64,000 bases of DNA from Penaeicola halotolerans (lineage in GTDB: Bacteria; Bacteroidota; Bacteroidia; Cytophagales; Cyclobacteriaceae): positions 682,001-746,000 of the forward strand of contig NZ_JAEAGO010000001.1 of NCBI RefSeq assembly GCF_016464625.1, read 5' to 3'. Below the pieces are notes generated by a model. It was not told the origin of the DNA and ran no database searches. It worked only from the letters and a program-made list of their open reading frames with translations. Positions 16,690 to 25,488 of the stretch are shown one piece after another (the stretch's first letter is position 1; each line of letters begins with the position of its first letter). Position numbers and translations under genes: made by a program.

Positions 16690-19527
16690 ATGGAGTTTAA
16701 CAAAAATAAAATCGTGAAAAGAAATCTACTCATTGCAGTTTTTTGGTTGTTTGGTTTAGGGATAGCTACAACAACCGCTCAAAGTCAAACAATCACTGGT
16801 ACGATCTACGACCAGGGCTCGAAGGAATCACTAGTGGGTGCCAACGTGGCCTTTAGAAATGTCGGAGATAGCTCACTTATCGAGGCTATTTCTACAGATA
16901 TTGAAGGTAAGTTCAGATTAAAAAAGCCTAGCCAAGGACGTTTCATCTTGGTAGTTACTTTTATAGGTTATACGAAGTATACCAAACTCATAGAAAATAC
17001 ACCTTCGCTAACTACGCTAGGAGATATCTTTATTTCAGAGGATAGCAAACTTCTAGGTGAAGTTCAAGTATCAGCTACTGCGCTTACTGCAGAAGTGAAA
17101 GGAGATACTGTAGCATTCAATGCTTCAGCTTTCAAGACAAGACCAGACGCAGATGCAGAGGATCTAGTCAAAAAACTCCCAGGTGTGACTGTAGAAAATG
17201 GTCAAGTACAAGCGCGTGGTGAACAAGTCAGACAAGTATTGGTAGATGGTAAGCGTTTCTTTGGAGATGATGCCGCTGCGGCACTTAGAAACTTACCTGC
17301 GGATGCCGTGGATCGCGTAGAGATATTTGATCAGCAAAACGATCAATCAAGACTGACTGGTGTAGATGATGGTAACTACAACAGAACCATCAATATCATC
17401 ACGAGATCAGGGGTGAGCAAGGGTGTATTTGGTAAAGTAGCTGCTGGATATGGTACAGATGACAGATACCAAGCAGGAGCTAGCTTAAACTTCTTCAATG
17501 GTGATAAAAGATTGACAGTAACAGGTCTTTCTAACAATATCAACCAATCAAGCTTCTCAGCAGATGATCCACTGCAAAACCAAGGTGGTGGTAGAGGTGG
17601 TCGATTCTTCGGTCGTCCAGGTGGCGTACCGCAATCAAACGGTATCACTAGTACCAATTCGATTGGGTTTAACTTTTCTAATATCCTAAGCTCAAAAGCT
17701 GATAAAGGCGATATTTCTGGTAGCTACTTTTTTACAAATAGAGAGACAGCTTTGACTAATATCTTAAATAGAGAGACAATTCTTTCTGCCGACAGAAGTC
17801 AGCTTTATGATGAAAACTCTATCAATACGAGAGAAAACTTTGAGCATAGATTTGACTTGAGACTAGAGTATAAGATCAATGATAGAAACACATTGATCTG
17901 GAGACCAAATGTCAGCATCGGGGATAATGGCTCATTCAGTGATATCTTTAGCCAAAACTCATTGCCAAATGGAGATCTACTGAGTTCATCTGCTAATACA
18001 ACTGATGCATCTGATAATGACTACAATATCAGAAACAACGTGATCTTTACGCATAGATTTGTAAAGCAAGGAAGAACGATCACAGCGAACATCAATACTA
18101 CACTTTCTAATACAGAAAGCTTGAGTCAATTGGATGCGTTTAACATCAACTTTACAAACAATTCTCAAGATAGTTTGATCCAGAGAACTACACGTGTGAA
18201 TGATTTCATGAATTACAATATTGGGTTGAACTACACAGAGCCATTGAGTGAAAAGTCAGTGCTTCAGTTAAACTATGAGTATGGTAATAACCTGACAGAT
18301 TCAGATCAACTCGTATTTGTAAGAGAAAGTCAAGAAATCGAAGAGACGCTAAATCCAGCTTTGAGTAATACTTTTCAAAGTGCATACTTGACGCAAAGAA
18401 TGGGTGCTGGCTATAGGTATAACAACGGTAAGTTAAATATCTTCACTAACCTCAACTATCAGTATGCACAGTTGGATAATGAGGCTATTTTCCCTTTTGA
18501 AACTGAAAACAACCTCACTTTCAACAACCTGCTACCTAATATCAATGCGCAGTATAAGTTGTCTCAGTTCTCAAACTTGAGATTTAACTACAGAACAAAT
18601 ACTAATCAGCCTTCTGTGACGCAATTACAAAATGTGATTGACAACAGCAACCCACTGAGAATATCTTCTGGTAATCCAAACTTGCAGCAGAGTTACACGC
18701 ACAGAGTGTTTACAAACATCTCGAACTTCAACATGGCAGAGTCTAGAACAATGTTTGCTTTCTTGACAGGTTCGATCACGAAAAATACGATTGGTAATGC
18801 CAGCTATATCGCTCAAGCAGATACCCTGATCAATGGTGAAGTAGAGCTACCTGCTGGTGGTCAGTACACTAGAGCTGAGAATATCGGTGATAGCTACAAT
18901 GTCAGTGCATTCTTCACTTATGGTAAGCCGATTAAAGGTTTGAAAACTAATATCAACTGGAACTCAAGAATAAGCTACAGTGTGACTCCAGGTCGTATCA
19001 ATAATATCTTGAATAACAACAAGAATACGACTTTGAGCCAAGGGATATCTTTCACCAGTAATATCTCTGAGCGTCTAGACTTCAACATCGGTACTAATGC
19101 CAATTACAATATCGTAAGAAGTTCAGTACAGCAGACGCTCAATGGAAATTTCTACACACAGATCACTACAGGTAGAATCTTCTGGAGCTTCACAGAGAAG
19201 TGGTTTATCGGTACTACATTTAGTAATTCACTTTACACTGGTCTAGGAGAAGAGTTTAACCAGTCTATCTGGTTGGTTAATGCTGAATTTGGACGTAAAC
19301 TCTTCAAAAACAACAGAGGCGAGATCAAAGTATCTGGATTCGATATCTTCAAGCAAAACAATGCGATCAGCAGAACGATCACGGATATCGCGATTGAAGA
19401 CTCATTCACGACTACACTTCAGCAGTACTTCATGATGACTTTCACTTACAACTTGAGAAGCTTCACAGGCAAAGCTCCTGAGCCAAGAGGTGATGACAGA
19501 GGTGGTATGATGTGGAGAAGAGATTAA
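16690..19527 (+). CDS. TonB-receptor-like outer-membrane beta-barrel protein (PF14905 type)
   Basis: 945 residues from the ATG at 16690; a TTG 12 bp upstream is possible but unneeded. A signal peptide (to about residue 33, TTAQSQ) is followed by a carboxypeptidase-regulatory-like domain (35-115), a plug-like domain (about 120-240) with VKKLPGVTVENGQVQARGEQ and VLVDGKRFFGDD, and a long N/S/R-rich barrel. A Gly/Arg loop NQGGGRGGRFFGRPGG is near 300-315, and the tail (EPRGDDRGGMMWRRD) extends past the last strand. The cargo is unknown. The gene stands alone with its own terminator. Confidence 0.85.
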   Translation: MEFNKNKIVKRNLLIAVFWLFGLGIATTTAQSQTITGTIYDQGSKESLVGANVAFRNVGDSSLIEAISTDIEGKFRLKKPSQGRFILVVTFIGYTKYTKLIENTPSLTTLGDIFISEDSKLLGEVQVSATALTAEVKGDTVAFNASAFKTRPDADAEDLVKKLPGVTVENGQVQARGEQVRQVLVDGKRFFGDDAAAALRNLPADAVDRVEIFDQQNDQSRLTGVDDGNYNRTINIITRSGVSKGVFGKVAAGYGTDDRYQAGASLNFFNGDKRLTVTGLSNNINQSSFSADDPLQNQGGGRGGRFFGRPGGVPQSNGITSTNSIGFNFSNILSSKADKGDISGSYFFTNRETALTNILNRETILSADRSQLYDENSINTRENFEHRFDLRLEYKINDRNTLIWRPNVSIGDNGSFSDIFSQNSLPNGDLLSSSANTTDASDNDYNIRNNVIFTHRFVKQGRTITANINTTLSNTESLSQLDAFNINFTNNSQDSLIQRTTRVNDFMNYNIGLNYTEPLSEKSVLQLNYEYGNNLTDSDQLVFVRESQEIEETLNPALSNTFQSAYLTQRMGAGYRYNNGKLNIFTNLNYQYAQLDNEAIFPFETENNLTFNNLLPNINAQYKLSQFSNLRFNYRTNTNQPSVTQLQNVIDNSNPLRISSGNPNLQQSYTHRVFTNISNFNMAESRTMFAFLTGSITKNTIGNASYIAQADTLINGEVELPAGGQYTRAENIGDSYNVSAFFTYGKPIKGLKTNINWNSRISYSVTPGRINNILNNNKNTTLSQGISFTSNISERLDFNIGTNANYNIVRSSVQQTLNGNFYTQITTGRIFWSFTEKWFIGTTFSNSLYTGLGEEFNQSIWLVNAEFGRKLFKNNRGEIKVSGFDIFKQNNAISRTITDIAIEDSFTTTLQQYFMMTFTYNLRSFTGKAPEPRGDDRGGMMWRRD

Positions 19528-19550
19528 TTTTTGTGTAAACTAAACTAAAG

Positions 19551-19580
19551 AAGCTGGTGAGAAATCATCAGCTTTTTTTC
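19551..19580 (+). terminator. Intrinsic terminator
   Basis: Stem AAGCTGGTGA / TCATCAGCTT (one G-T pair) closed by a GAAA tetraloop and followed by a T run. It ends the beta-barrel gene and lies against the convergent DUF3820 gene. Confidence 0.85.
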
Positions 19581-19786
19581 GTTTTAAGCGGGTTTAGAAG
19601 ATACTCTAAGCCATTTAATCGGATCTCATACATGGTGTGAAGCCACATGCCAAGCTTACCTTCTGGGAAACCTTTTTGATGATACCAAACTAGATAATAC
19701 TCAGGAATCTCACAGATTAATTTCCCTTTGTACTTACCAAAAGGCATGCGCTGAGACACTAAGTCTTGTAATATTTGTGCATTCAC
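19568..19786 (-). CDS. DUF3820 family protein
   Basis: 72 residues. The block MPFGKYKGKLICEIPEYYLVWYHQKGFPEGKLG is the DUF3820 signature, a small protein family seen alone and inside DNA-processing proteins. The only suitable start is GTG at 19786; the next Met would remove the conserved N-terminus. The 3' end lies within the terminator hairpin of the opposing gene. No function can be assigned from sequence. Confidence 0.75.
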   Translation of the reverse strand: MNAQILQDLVSQRMPFGKYKGKLICEIPEYYLVWYHQKGFPEGKLGMWLHTMYEIRLNGLEYLLNPLKTKKS

Positions 19787-19990
19787 GGGCTTTAATTTTT
19801 ATGCTTAAGATATTTTGGGAAATATATTTTTCTCCTAATCATCAACTGATTTTTTAACAAATAGCTGTCTATACATCTATTGTTTCCATTTCAATTCAAA
19901 ATCTGGCTTAGTATAGTTTTAAATTATATTGAAACGAATTTAACTTTTTTAGTACTAAATCAGTTTATGGACATATAAACATATAAAAAG

Positions 19991-20794
19991 ATGGGCAAGC
20001 TTGTCAAGCTGATCACTTTATTTAGTACTTTATTTTTGACTGCCTGTGGATTGTTCGAATACCATCCTAATGAAATTCGCTTTGATGAATCACAAAGAAA
20101 CCTCAATGCAAAGGCATTTGAAGAAATCAGCGCAACAGACGGAGGCAAGGATACGGTGAGATTTATCCTCATGGGTGATACGCAGCGATTTTATGATCAG
20201 CTGGAGGATTTTGTACTTAGTGCTAATCAACAAGAGAATATTGATTTTACAGCCATTGCAGGAGACATTACAGACTTTGGATTGGGCAAAGAGTTCATTT
20301 GGATCAATGACATACTGACCAGATTAGACAAACCTTATTTTGCAGTTGTAGGAAATCATGACCTGACAGGCAACGGAAGCAGGGCTTTTAGAGAAATGTT
20401 TGGGCCATTGGATGATAGCTTTGTTTTTCGCAACAAGCAATTTGTCATGGTTAATACAAATTCTCGGGAGTACGGATTTGAAGGCATGGTGCCAGACCTT
20501 AATTGGCTAGAGGAGAGATTGTCTCTGACGGAAGTAGATCAATCAATCGTTATTTCTCATGTGGCGCCTTTCACAGGTGATTTTGACAGAGAACTAGAGA
20601 TTCCATATGCCCAAACTTTGGCTGAAAGCAATAAGGTGAGACTATCTCTTCATGGACATTCTCACAATTTTCGTAGCGTAAGTCCCTATGAAGATGATGT
20701 GCAATACATCGTAACGAGTACTGTAGGAAAGCGTCAGTATTTAGTGTTTACAGTTTGGGGAGACGATTATTCATTTGAACAAGTTGAATTTTGA
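19991..20794 (+). CDS. Calcineurin-like metallophosphoesterase, lipoprotein
   Basis: 267 residues with a lipoprotein signal (lipobox LTAC, Cys near 19). The metal motifs appear in order: FILMGDTQRF, AGDITDFG, GNHD, VISHVAP and HGHSHNF. The usual first Asp-X-His is Asp-Thr-Gln here, a variation found in some periplasmic members of the family. It should hydrolyse phosphomono- or diesters in the periplasm; the substrate is unknown. Its TGA overlaps the next ATG (TGATG), so the two genes are coupled. Confidence 0.85.
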   Translation: MGKLVKLITLFSTLFLTACGLFEYHPNEIRFDESQRNLNAKAFEEISATDGGKDTVRFILMGDTQRFYDQLEDFVLSANQQENIDFTAIAGDITDFGLGKEFIWINDILTRLDKPYFAVVGNHDLTGNGSRAFREMFGPLDDSFVFRNKQFVMVNTNSREYGFEGMVPDLNWLEERLSLTEVDQSIVISHVAPFTGDFDRELEIPYAQTLAESNKVRLSLHGHSHNFRSVSPYEDDVQYIVTSTVGKRQYLVFTVWGDDYSFEQVEF

Positions 20795-21405
20795 TGAAAA
20801 CGCTACTCACTATCATTTTTTCTTTGGTTACTGCTCTAGGACTACAAGCCCAACAAGAAGTCGATTCTGTAATTCGTCTGCCTAGACCTTGGATGCTTCC
20901 ATCACACTTTAAGGTACAGTTTGCCGGGAGTATGGGATTGATCTCTTCAGGAATAGGCTATGAGATTTTAAAAAACAAAGCAGAGCTAGATATCTATGCG
21001 GGTTATACACCTGAGTCTGTAGGTGGAGATTACTTTTTCACATTTACGCCTAAGTTTACTTATAAGCCTTGGCATATAACGCTTAAAAATAATTGGTCAG
21101 TTACACCTTTGACTACGGGTGCATTTTTTGTCTTTACCACTGGAAGTGAGTTTAAAACCTACCGACCTGACTACTATCCAAGAGGCTACTACTGGTGGAG
21201 TGATGGCATGAGACCAAATATCTTCATAGGAGGGATGCTCCATAAAAAAAGTAAGCGTGAAACTGCCGCTTTTTCTAATATGACTTTATACTACGAATTG
21301 GGGTCTAATGACCTGAAAATGACTAGCTATATCCTCAATACACAGTATTTTTCTATCCTAGATGTGCTGCATTTAGGTATAGGCCTCAAATTCAACTTTG
21401 AGTGA
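20794..21405 (+). CDS. Predicted outer-membrane/secreted protein, unknown family
   Basis: 203 residues from the ATG at 20794, which overlaps the upstream stop codon; a TTG directly before it is rejected. A signal peptide (MKTLLTIIFSLVTALGLQAQ) is followed by alternating aromatic/polar strands such as FKVQFAGSMGLISSGIGYEI and NMTLYYELGSNDLKMT, and it ends ILHLGIGLKFNFE-like in a terminal aromatic residue. This looks like a small outer-membrane barrel. I recognise no named family. It is co-transcribed with the metallophosphoesterase. Confidence 0.7.
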   Translation: MKTLLTIIFSLVTALGLQAQQEVDSVIRLPRPWMLPSHFKVQFAGSMGLISSGIGYEILKNKAELDIYAGYTPESVGGDYFFTFTPKFTYKPWHITLKNNWSVTPLTTGAFFVFTTGSEFKTYRPDYYPRGYYWWSDGMRPNIFIGGMLHKKSKRETAAFSNMTLYYELGSNDLKMTSYILNTQYFSILDVLHLGIGLKFNFE

Positions 21406-21490
21406 TTGCTTAGCATTATTAAGCTAATTTTGCTTAATTTCAATTTGATCGAAAAGCAAATACTTGCACTAGATCATCTGAATACTATCT

Positions 21491-23500
21491 ATGAAGAATA
21501 TACTTGAAAAAATAGCTTCTCAGACAGATAAGTTTTTTGTCTCCGATCTTGAGCGTTTGGTCAGTGAGATCAGACCCAAGAGATCCCAAGATATCCAACA
21601 TGCTGTCAATCAATTGATCAATCTGACAGAATTGCTTAAAAGTAATCCTGATTTGAACCAGAGCTTCAAGCATTTTTTACTGGGATTGGCTCAAGGAAAA
21701 AATACCAAAAGGCTCTTCACAGATGCTGGTATTCTTTCCAACGAAGGGTTTTTCAAAGAGACGAGCAATAAAATTTCTCAAGCGATTCTGCCATCGGTCT
21801 ATCATGACAATGATTTTACGATCATTTTCAATAGAGCTTTTAGCAAGCGATCAGATTATGTTTGGGCTGCGCAGGTGCCTATAGAGATTTGGTCAAATCT
21901 CCTACAAGCGATTGGACTGATAGAAACATACCAGTTACCTAGTGATAATAAGTCTTTACTTCAAATTCTCAATAGTATGTTGGTCATCTCGCAGCGCATC
22001 ACAGCGATGGGACTGGAGCCAGAGATGATCGAGAAGCTACCTGAATTGGAGGAAATGGAGTCGCCTTTTCTCTCCCAAAACCGTGAGATCATAGACTATG
22101 TAGAGCATATCACCAAAAATGAGATAGATAGAACTTCGGATCATGCGGACTACAAGCATATTTTGGTCATGCTCACGCAGTGTGAAGAGTACATTCAACA
22201 TATCAGGAAGAATAGAAATAAGTTTGGCGCCAGTCTCGCACTGACCTACCTGCTACAGCGACTCAATCAAAACATCGTCCGTCTAAGAAGACTGATGGAA
22301 TTGGTAGTAGACACCAAAGATGAAGTGCCCTTTACCAAAGAGATTGAGTTCTTTCAGATCTTGCTTAGGGCTGAGTGTAAAAAGAATAGTCTCAAAGAAC
22401 ACTTCGAAAGTAACATCAGCTTATTGGCTTTTCAGATCACGGAGCATGCAGGTAAAACTGGCGAACACTACATCACTCGTACACCTAAGGAGTACTTCAG
22501 AATGCTACTCTCAGCAATGGGTGGTGGAATGATTGTGGGCTTTCTAACCATCATCAAAGTGATGATCTACTACATGAAGCTAGCGCCATTTGGTGAGGCC
22601 TTTCTGTACAGTATGAACTACTCTTTGGGCTTTATAGGGATACACGTATCGCACTCTACATTGGCCACTAAGCAACCTGCCATGACAGCTTCCAAGCTAG
22701 CAGGAGCCTTAGATGTCAAAGGGTCTAGAGATCATGATATTTCAAATTTAGCGGACTTTATTGTGAGATTATCGAGGTCTCAGTTTATCGCTTTTGTGGG
22801 GAACGTCCTAGTAGCATTCCCAGTAGCTTACTTCATGTCACTCTTGTATTTTTATTTTACAGGTGAGCCTGTAGCAGGGTCAGATAAAGCTTACAAGCTG
22901 ATCGCTGAATTACATCCTACAGAAAGCTATGCGGTATTTCATGCTGGGATTGCGGGTGTTTATTTATTCTTATCAGGACTCATTTCAGGCTATTATGACA
23001 ATAAGAGTGTTTACAATAAAATCCCTCAGCGTATCAATAAGCATCCCTTTCTTAGAAGAGTATTTGGAGAAAAAGCGACTAAGCGATTTGGGACTTATAT
23101 AGAAAACAATCTAGGTAGCCTGGCAGGGAATTTCTTCTTGGGGATTTTCTTGGGTACAACAGGGACTATTGGATTTATTCTAGGCCTTCCGCTAGATATC
23201 AGACACATTACATTCTCGAGTGGTAACTTTGGTATTGCCATGGCTTCACTAGGCAGTGCAGTACACTTGTATGACATCATCTCTGCTGTGTTAGGGATCA
23301 TTGCCATTGGCATTATGAATTTTACAGTGAGCTTTAGCTTGGCTACATTTGTGGCGATCAGGTCACGCAATGTCAACTTTAAAGAAACTAGACAACTTCT
23401 CACGCGATTATCCTTCTTGTTTTTCCTCAATCCAGCGCCTTTCTTTTTCCCTCCTAGAGAAAAAGTAGCCGTTGATGTAGAAGGTGAAGGGAAAGTGTAA
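21491..23500 (+). CDS. SpecificRecomb-family (PF10136) multi-pass membrane protein
   Basis: 669 residues. The N-terminal 330 residues are soluble and helical; the C-terminal half carries several membrane segments. The block NLGSLAGNFFLGIFLG...GLPLDIRHITFSSGNFGIAM (about 535-585) is the hallmark of the family annotated as site-specific recombinase Gcr. The membrane topology makes a direct recombinase role doubtful, and no recombinase catalytic motif is visible. It is monocistronic and lies just before a tRNA gene. The true function is unclear. Confidence 0.8.
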   Translation: MKNILEKIASQTDKFFVSDLERLVSEIRPKRSQDIQHAVNQLINLTELLKSNPDLNQSFKHFLLGLAQGKNTKRLFTDAGILSNEGFFKETSNKISQAILPSVYHDNDFTIIFNRAFSKRSDYVWAAQVPIEIWSNLLQAIGLIETYQLPSDNKSLLQILNSMLVISQRITAMGLEPEMIEKLPELEEMESPFLSQNREIIDYVEHITKNEIDRTSDHADYKHILVMLTQCEEYIQHIRKNRNKFGASLALTYLLQRLNQNIVRLRRLMELVVDTKDEVPFTKEIEFFQILLRAECKKNSLKEHFESNISLLAFQITEHAGKTGEHYITRTPKEYFRMLLSAMGGGMIVGFLTIIKVMIYYMKLAPFGEAFLYSMNYSLGFIGIHVSHSTLATKQPAMTASKLAGALDVKGSRDHDISNLADFIVRLSRSQFIAFVGNVLVAFPVAYFMSLLYFYFTGEPVAGSDKAYKLIAELHPTESYAVFHAGIAGVYLFLSGLISGYYDNKSVYNKIPQRINKHPFLRRVFGEKATKRFGTYIENNLGSLAGNFFLGIFLGTTGTIGFILGLPLDIRHITFSSGNFGIAMASLGSAVHLYDIISAVLGIIAIGIMNFTVSFSLATFVAIRSRNVNFKETRQLLTRLSFLFFLNPAPFFFPPREKVAVDVEGEGKV

Positions 23501-23532
23501 ACCAAAACTTATATTCGTTGTAATATAATCGC

Positions 23533-23604
23533 GGCCCCGTAGTTCAATGGATAGAATAGAAGTTTCCTAAACTTTTGATACAGGTTCGATTCCTGTCGGG
23601 GCTA
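23533..23604 (+). tRNA. tRNA-Arg (anticodon CCT)
   Basis: A full cloverleaf can be folded: acceptor GGCCCCG / CGGGGCT (first pair G-T), T8-A9, D arm GTTC...GAAT, anticodon arm GAAGT-TTCCTAA-ACTTT with CCT at the anticodon, and T arm ACAGG-TTCGATT-CCTGT. The discriminator base is A. The 3' CCA is not encoded; CTA follows. It decodes AGG. Confidence 0.93.
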
Positions 23605-23609
23605 CTACC

Positions 23610-23645
23610 AACCCGCTAGATCATTTGATTTAGCGGGTTTTTGTT
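23610..23645 (+). terminator. Terminator after tRNA-Arg
   Basis: Stem AACCCGCTA / TAGCGGGTT with a loop of about 12 nt and a following T run, 6 bp after the tRNA 3' end. Confidence 0.82.
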
Positions 23646-23709
23646 TCAAAGGGATTAATAATAAGTAGGAAATGATGGTTTGATTGAATTAATTTTTATG
23701 CTTTACGAA

Positions 23710-23738
23710 AAATATTTATTGTTTATCAATAAATATTT
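23710..23738. promoter_or_regulatory. Perfect AT-rich palindrome, possible operator
   Basis: A perfect 12-bp inverted repeat AAATATTTATTG / CAATAAATATTT with a 5-nt spacer (TTTAT). It lies 34 bp upstream of the preferred start of the DUF2975 gene, whose partner is a small HTH regulator. A binding site for that regulator is a reasonable inference. It has no T run that would make it a terminator. Confidence 0.5.
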
Positions 23739-23772
23739 ACTGTTATTTGTGTCATCACTAATCATCAAAACC

Positions 23773-24291
23773 ATGAACAACAAGACATTACTTCAAATCA
23801 TGAATGTGATCTTTTGGATCATATTTATTGGGCTTTGCATAGAAGCTGGGGCTGGACTTTTCGCCCTTATAGTACACCTTGTAAAGGACGTACAAGAGGC
23901 CTCTCAACTTAGCGGTGTTGACTTAAACAGTTCCTTTACAGCGGAGAGGTACGGATACCTTTTTATTGATAGTTTTCAGATCATCATCACAAGTATCAAA
24001 GCTTACATTGCTTACTTGGTGATAGAGATCTTTAAACAGTTTAATCTAGAAAAGCCATTTTCGGAGCGATTGACCAAGTTGATTACTAAAATCAGTAGAG
24101 AAGCTCTAGTAGCGGGTATTTTGGCCCTGATAGCAGCATCATACAGCAAATACCTCCTCAAGCTAGGAGTAGAGGCACCTTCAAATTGGGGAGCAGCAGA
24201 AATCCTTTTCTTCGCTGGGGTGATTTATATCATTGCTTTGGTATTCAAGCGTGGCTCTGAGCTTCAAGCTGAAAATGACTTAACCGTATAG
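23773..24291 (+). CDS. DUF2975 membrane protein
   Basis: 172 residues from the ATG at 23773 (MNNKTLLQIMNVIFWII), which fits how DUF2975 proteins normally begin. Starts at 23698 (ATG) or 23680 (TTG) would translate the palindrome and are less likely. Four membrane helices are visible, with a central FEKPFSERL-like loop (FNLEKPFSERLTKL) typical of the family. DUF2975 genes are nearly always paired with a small Cro-type HTH gene, as here with a 2-bp gap. The exact role is unknown. Confidence 0.82.
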   Translation: MNNKTLLQIMNVIFWIIFIGLCIEAGAGLFALIVHLVKDVQEASQLSGVDLNSSFTAERYGYLFIDSFQIIITSIKAYIAYLVIEIFKQFNLEKPFSERLTKLITKISREALVAGILALIAASYSKYLLKLGVEAPSNWGAAEILFFAGVIYIIALVFKRGSELQAENDLTV

Positions 24292-24293
24292 CC

Positions 24294-24500
24294 ATGGCAA
24301 TCATAGTAAACTTAGATGTGATGATGGCCAAGCGAAAAATGTCCCTGAATGAATTGTCTGAAAAAGTTGATTTGACACTTTCCAATCTTTCTATTCTCAA
24401 GACGGGAAAGGCAAAAGCCATTAGATTCAGTACCTTAGAGGCACTCTGCAAAGCTTTAGACTGCCAGCCTGGAGATATATTGGCCTTTGAGGAAGAATAG
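24294..24500 (+). CDS. Small XRE/Cro-family (YozG-like) transcriptional regulator
   Basis: 68 residues, a single helix-turn-helix: MMAKRKMSLNELSEKVDLT, then LSNLSILKTGKAKAIRFSTLEALCKALDCQPGDIL. This is the compact YozG type that accompanies DUF2975 genes. It should bind DNA, most likely near its own operon; the palindrome at 23710-23738 is the obvious candidate. It is convergent with the ppx-like gene. Confidence 0.87.
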   Translation: MAIIVNLDVMMAKRKMSLNELSEKVDLTLSNLSILKTGKAKAIRFSTLEALCKALDCQPGDILAFEEE

Positions 24501-24505
24501 TCATT

Positions 24506-24553
24506 GAAATCAGGATAAGTTTGGATCTTAAAGTCCAAACTTCTCCTGATTTC
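24506..24553. repeat. 20-bp inverted repeat across the convergent HTH/ppx junction
   Basis: Left arm 24506-24525 and right arm 24534-24553 are complementary at 19 of 20 positions, with an 8-nt loop. The right arm encodes the last residues of the ppx-like protein and its stop codon is in the loop. It probably acts as a bidirectional transcription barrier or mRNA 3'-end stabiliser, though neither side has a long T run. Confidence 0.6.
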
Positions 24554-25427
24554 GCTCAAACAAGACGGTCATCAAGCCATCCTTTAAGCCTACATCTGGC
24601 ACTAGCATACGCTTAGCTTTAGCTGCCTTCATCGCTGTGAGATAAATATTCGAAGCTGGGATGATCACATCAGCACGATCGGGATTGAGCTGCAGGAGAT
24701 TGATGCGCTCTTCTAGTGAGTATTGAGAAATATGGTCAATGACTTTTTCGATTTTTTCGATGGAGATCACACGTTTACTTTTCTTAGTTGCTCCCATGTC
24801 AAAGATCTTATTGATATTACCACCTGTACCGATTGCAGAGATCAAGCCGAGCTTTTTCAACTTCATATTGGTCTGAATCCACTCTTGCATTTTGCCCCAG
24901 ACCTGTGCATTATTATTTTGAGTAGTCTGTAGCGTCCTCACAGAACCTATTTTGAAAGATTTGCTGGCGATCTTCTCCTTATTGACATACAGGTTGAGCT
25001 CCGTACTACCACCACCCACATCGATGTGCAGATAAGTCTTATCATCAATATAGCTCCAGAGAGCCTTATTGATGATAAAAGCTTCCTTTTCCCCGTCTAT
25101 GATATTGATTTTGAGACCATGCTGAGCGAGCACTTTAGCAGCGATATCACGGCCATTTTTGGATTCTCGCATGGCAGAAGTAGCACAGACCATATAGTCA
25201 TCCACTTCATAGAGATCGATCATCAGTTTGAAAGCCTGCATCAGTTTGATAAACTTAGCCTCATTGGCTGGACTGATCATTTTATGGTTAAATACATCGT
25301 TTCCAAGTCGGAGGGGAAAACGTACATACTCGACACGTTTGAAGTTTATTTGTCCATTAAACTTGGTTACATTGGTGATTTGCAACCTGATAGCGTTTGA
25401 TCCAATGTCTACTGCGGCTAATTTCAA
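24528..25427 (-). CDS. Ppx/GppA-family phosphatase (exopolyphosphatase-like)
   Basis: 299 residues, the length of the two-domain ASKHA core without the C-terminal HD domain of E. coli Ppx. Motifs: AAVDIGSNAIRLQI at the N-terminus, MVCATSAMRESKNG, and LHIDVGGGSTEL at the second phosphate loop. It would hydrolyse polyphosphate or pppGpp in the cytoplasm; which one cannot be told. The start is TTG at 25427: no in-frame ATG lies between it and an upstream stop, and it gives the conserved N-terminus. Its 3' end forms half of a long hairpin. Confidence 0.87.
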   Translation of the reverse strand: MKLAAVDIGSNAIRLQITNVTKFNGQINFKRVEYVRFPLRLGNDVFNHKMISPANEAKFIKLMQAFKLMIDLYEVDDYMVCATSAMRESKNGRDIAAKVLAQHGLKINIIDGEKEAFIINKALWSYIDDKTYLHIDVGGGSTELNLYVNKEKIASKSFKIGSVRTLQTTQNNNAQVWGKMQEWIQTNMKLKKLGLISAIGTGGNINKIFDMGATKKSKRVISIEKIEKVIDHISQYSLEERINLLQLNPDRADVIIPASNIYLTAMKAAKAKRMLVPDVGLKDGLMTVLFERNQEKFGL

Positions 25428-25488
25428 ATTTCTTAGAGTTGATGAATACTGGGTACTATGATCAAAAATAGCAAATTATATGGCTTGA

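Noticed and set aside
21425-21432. TAnnTTTG-like -7 boxes (also near 12260, 37643 and 56424)
   Set aside because: They match the Bacteroidota -7 pattern but none has a convincing TTTG box at the right upstream spacing; such 6-base matches are frequent in AT-rich DNA.
21491-23604. Integrative element next to tRNA-Arg using the annotated recombinase
   Set aside because: The SpecificRecomb protein has no integrase motifs and no direct repeat of the tRNA 3' end is visible nearby.
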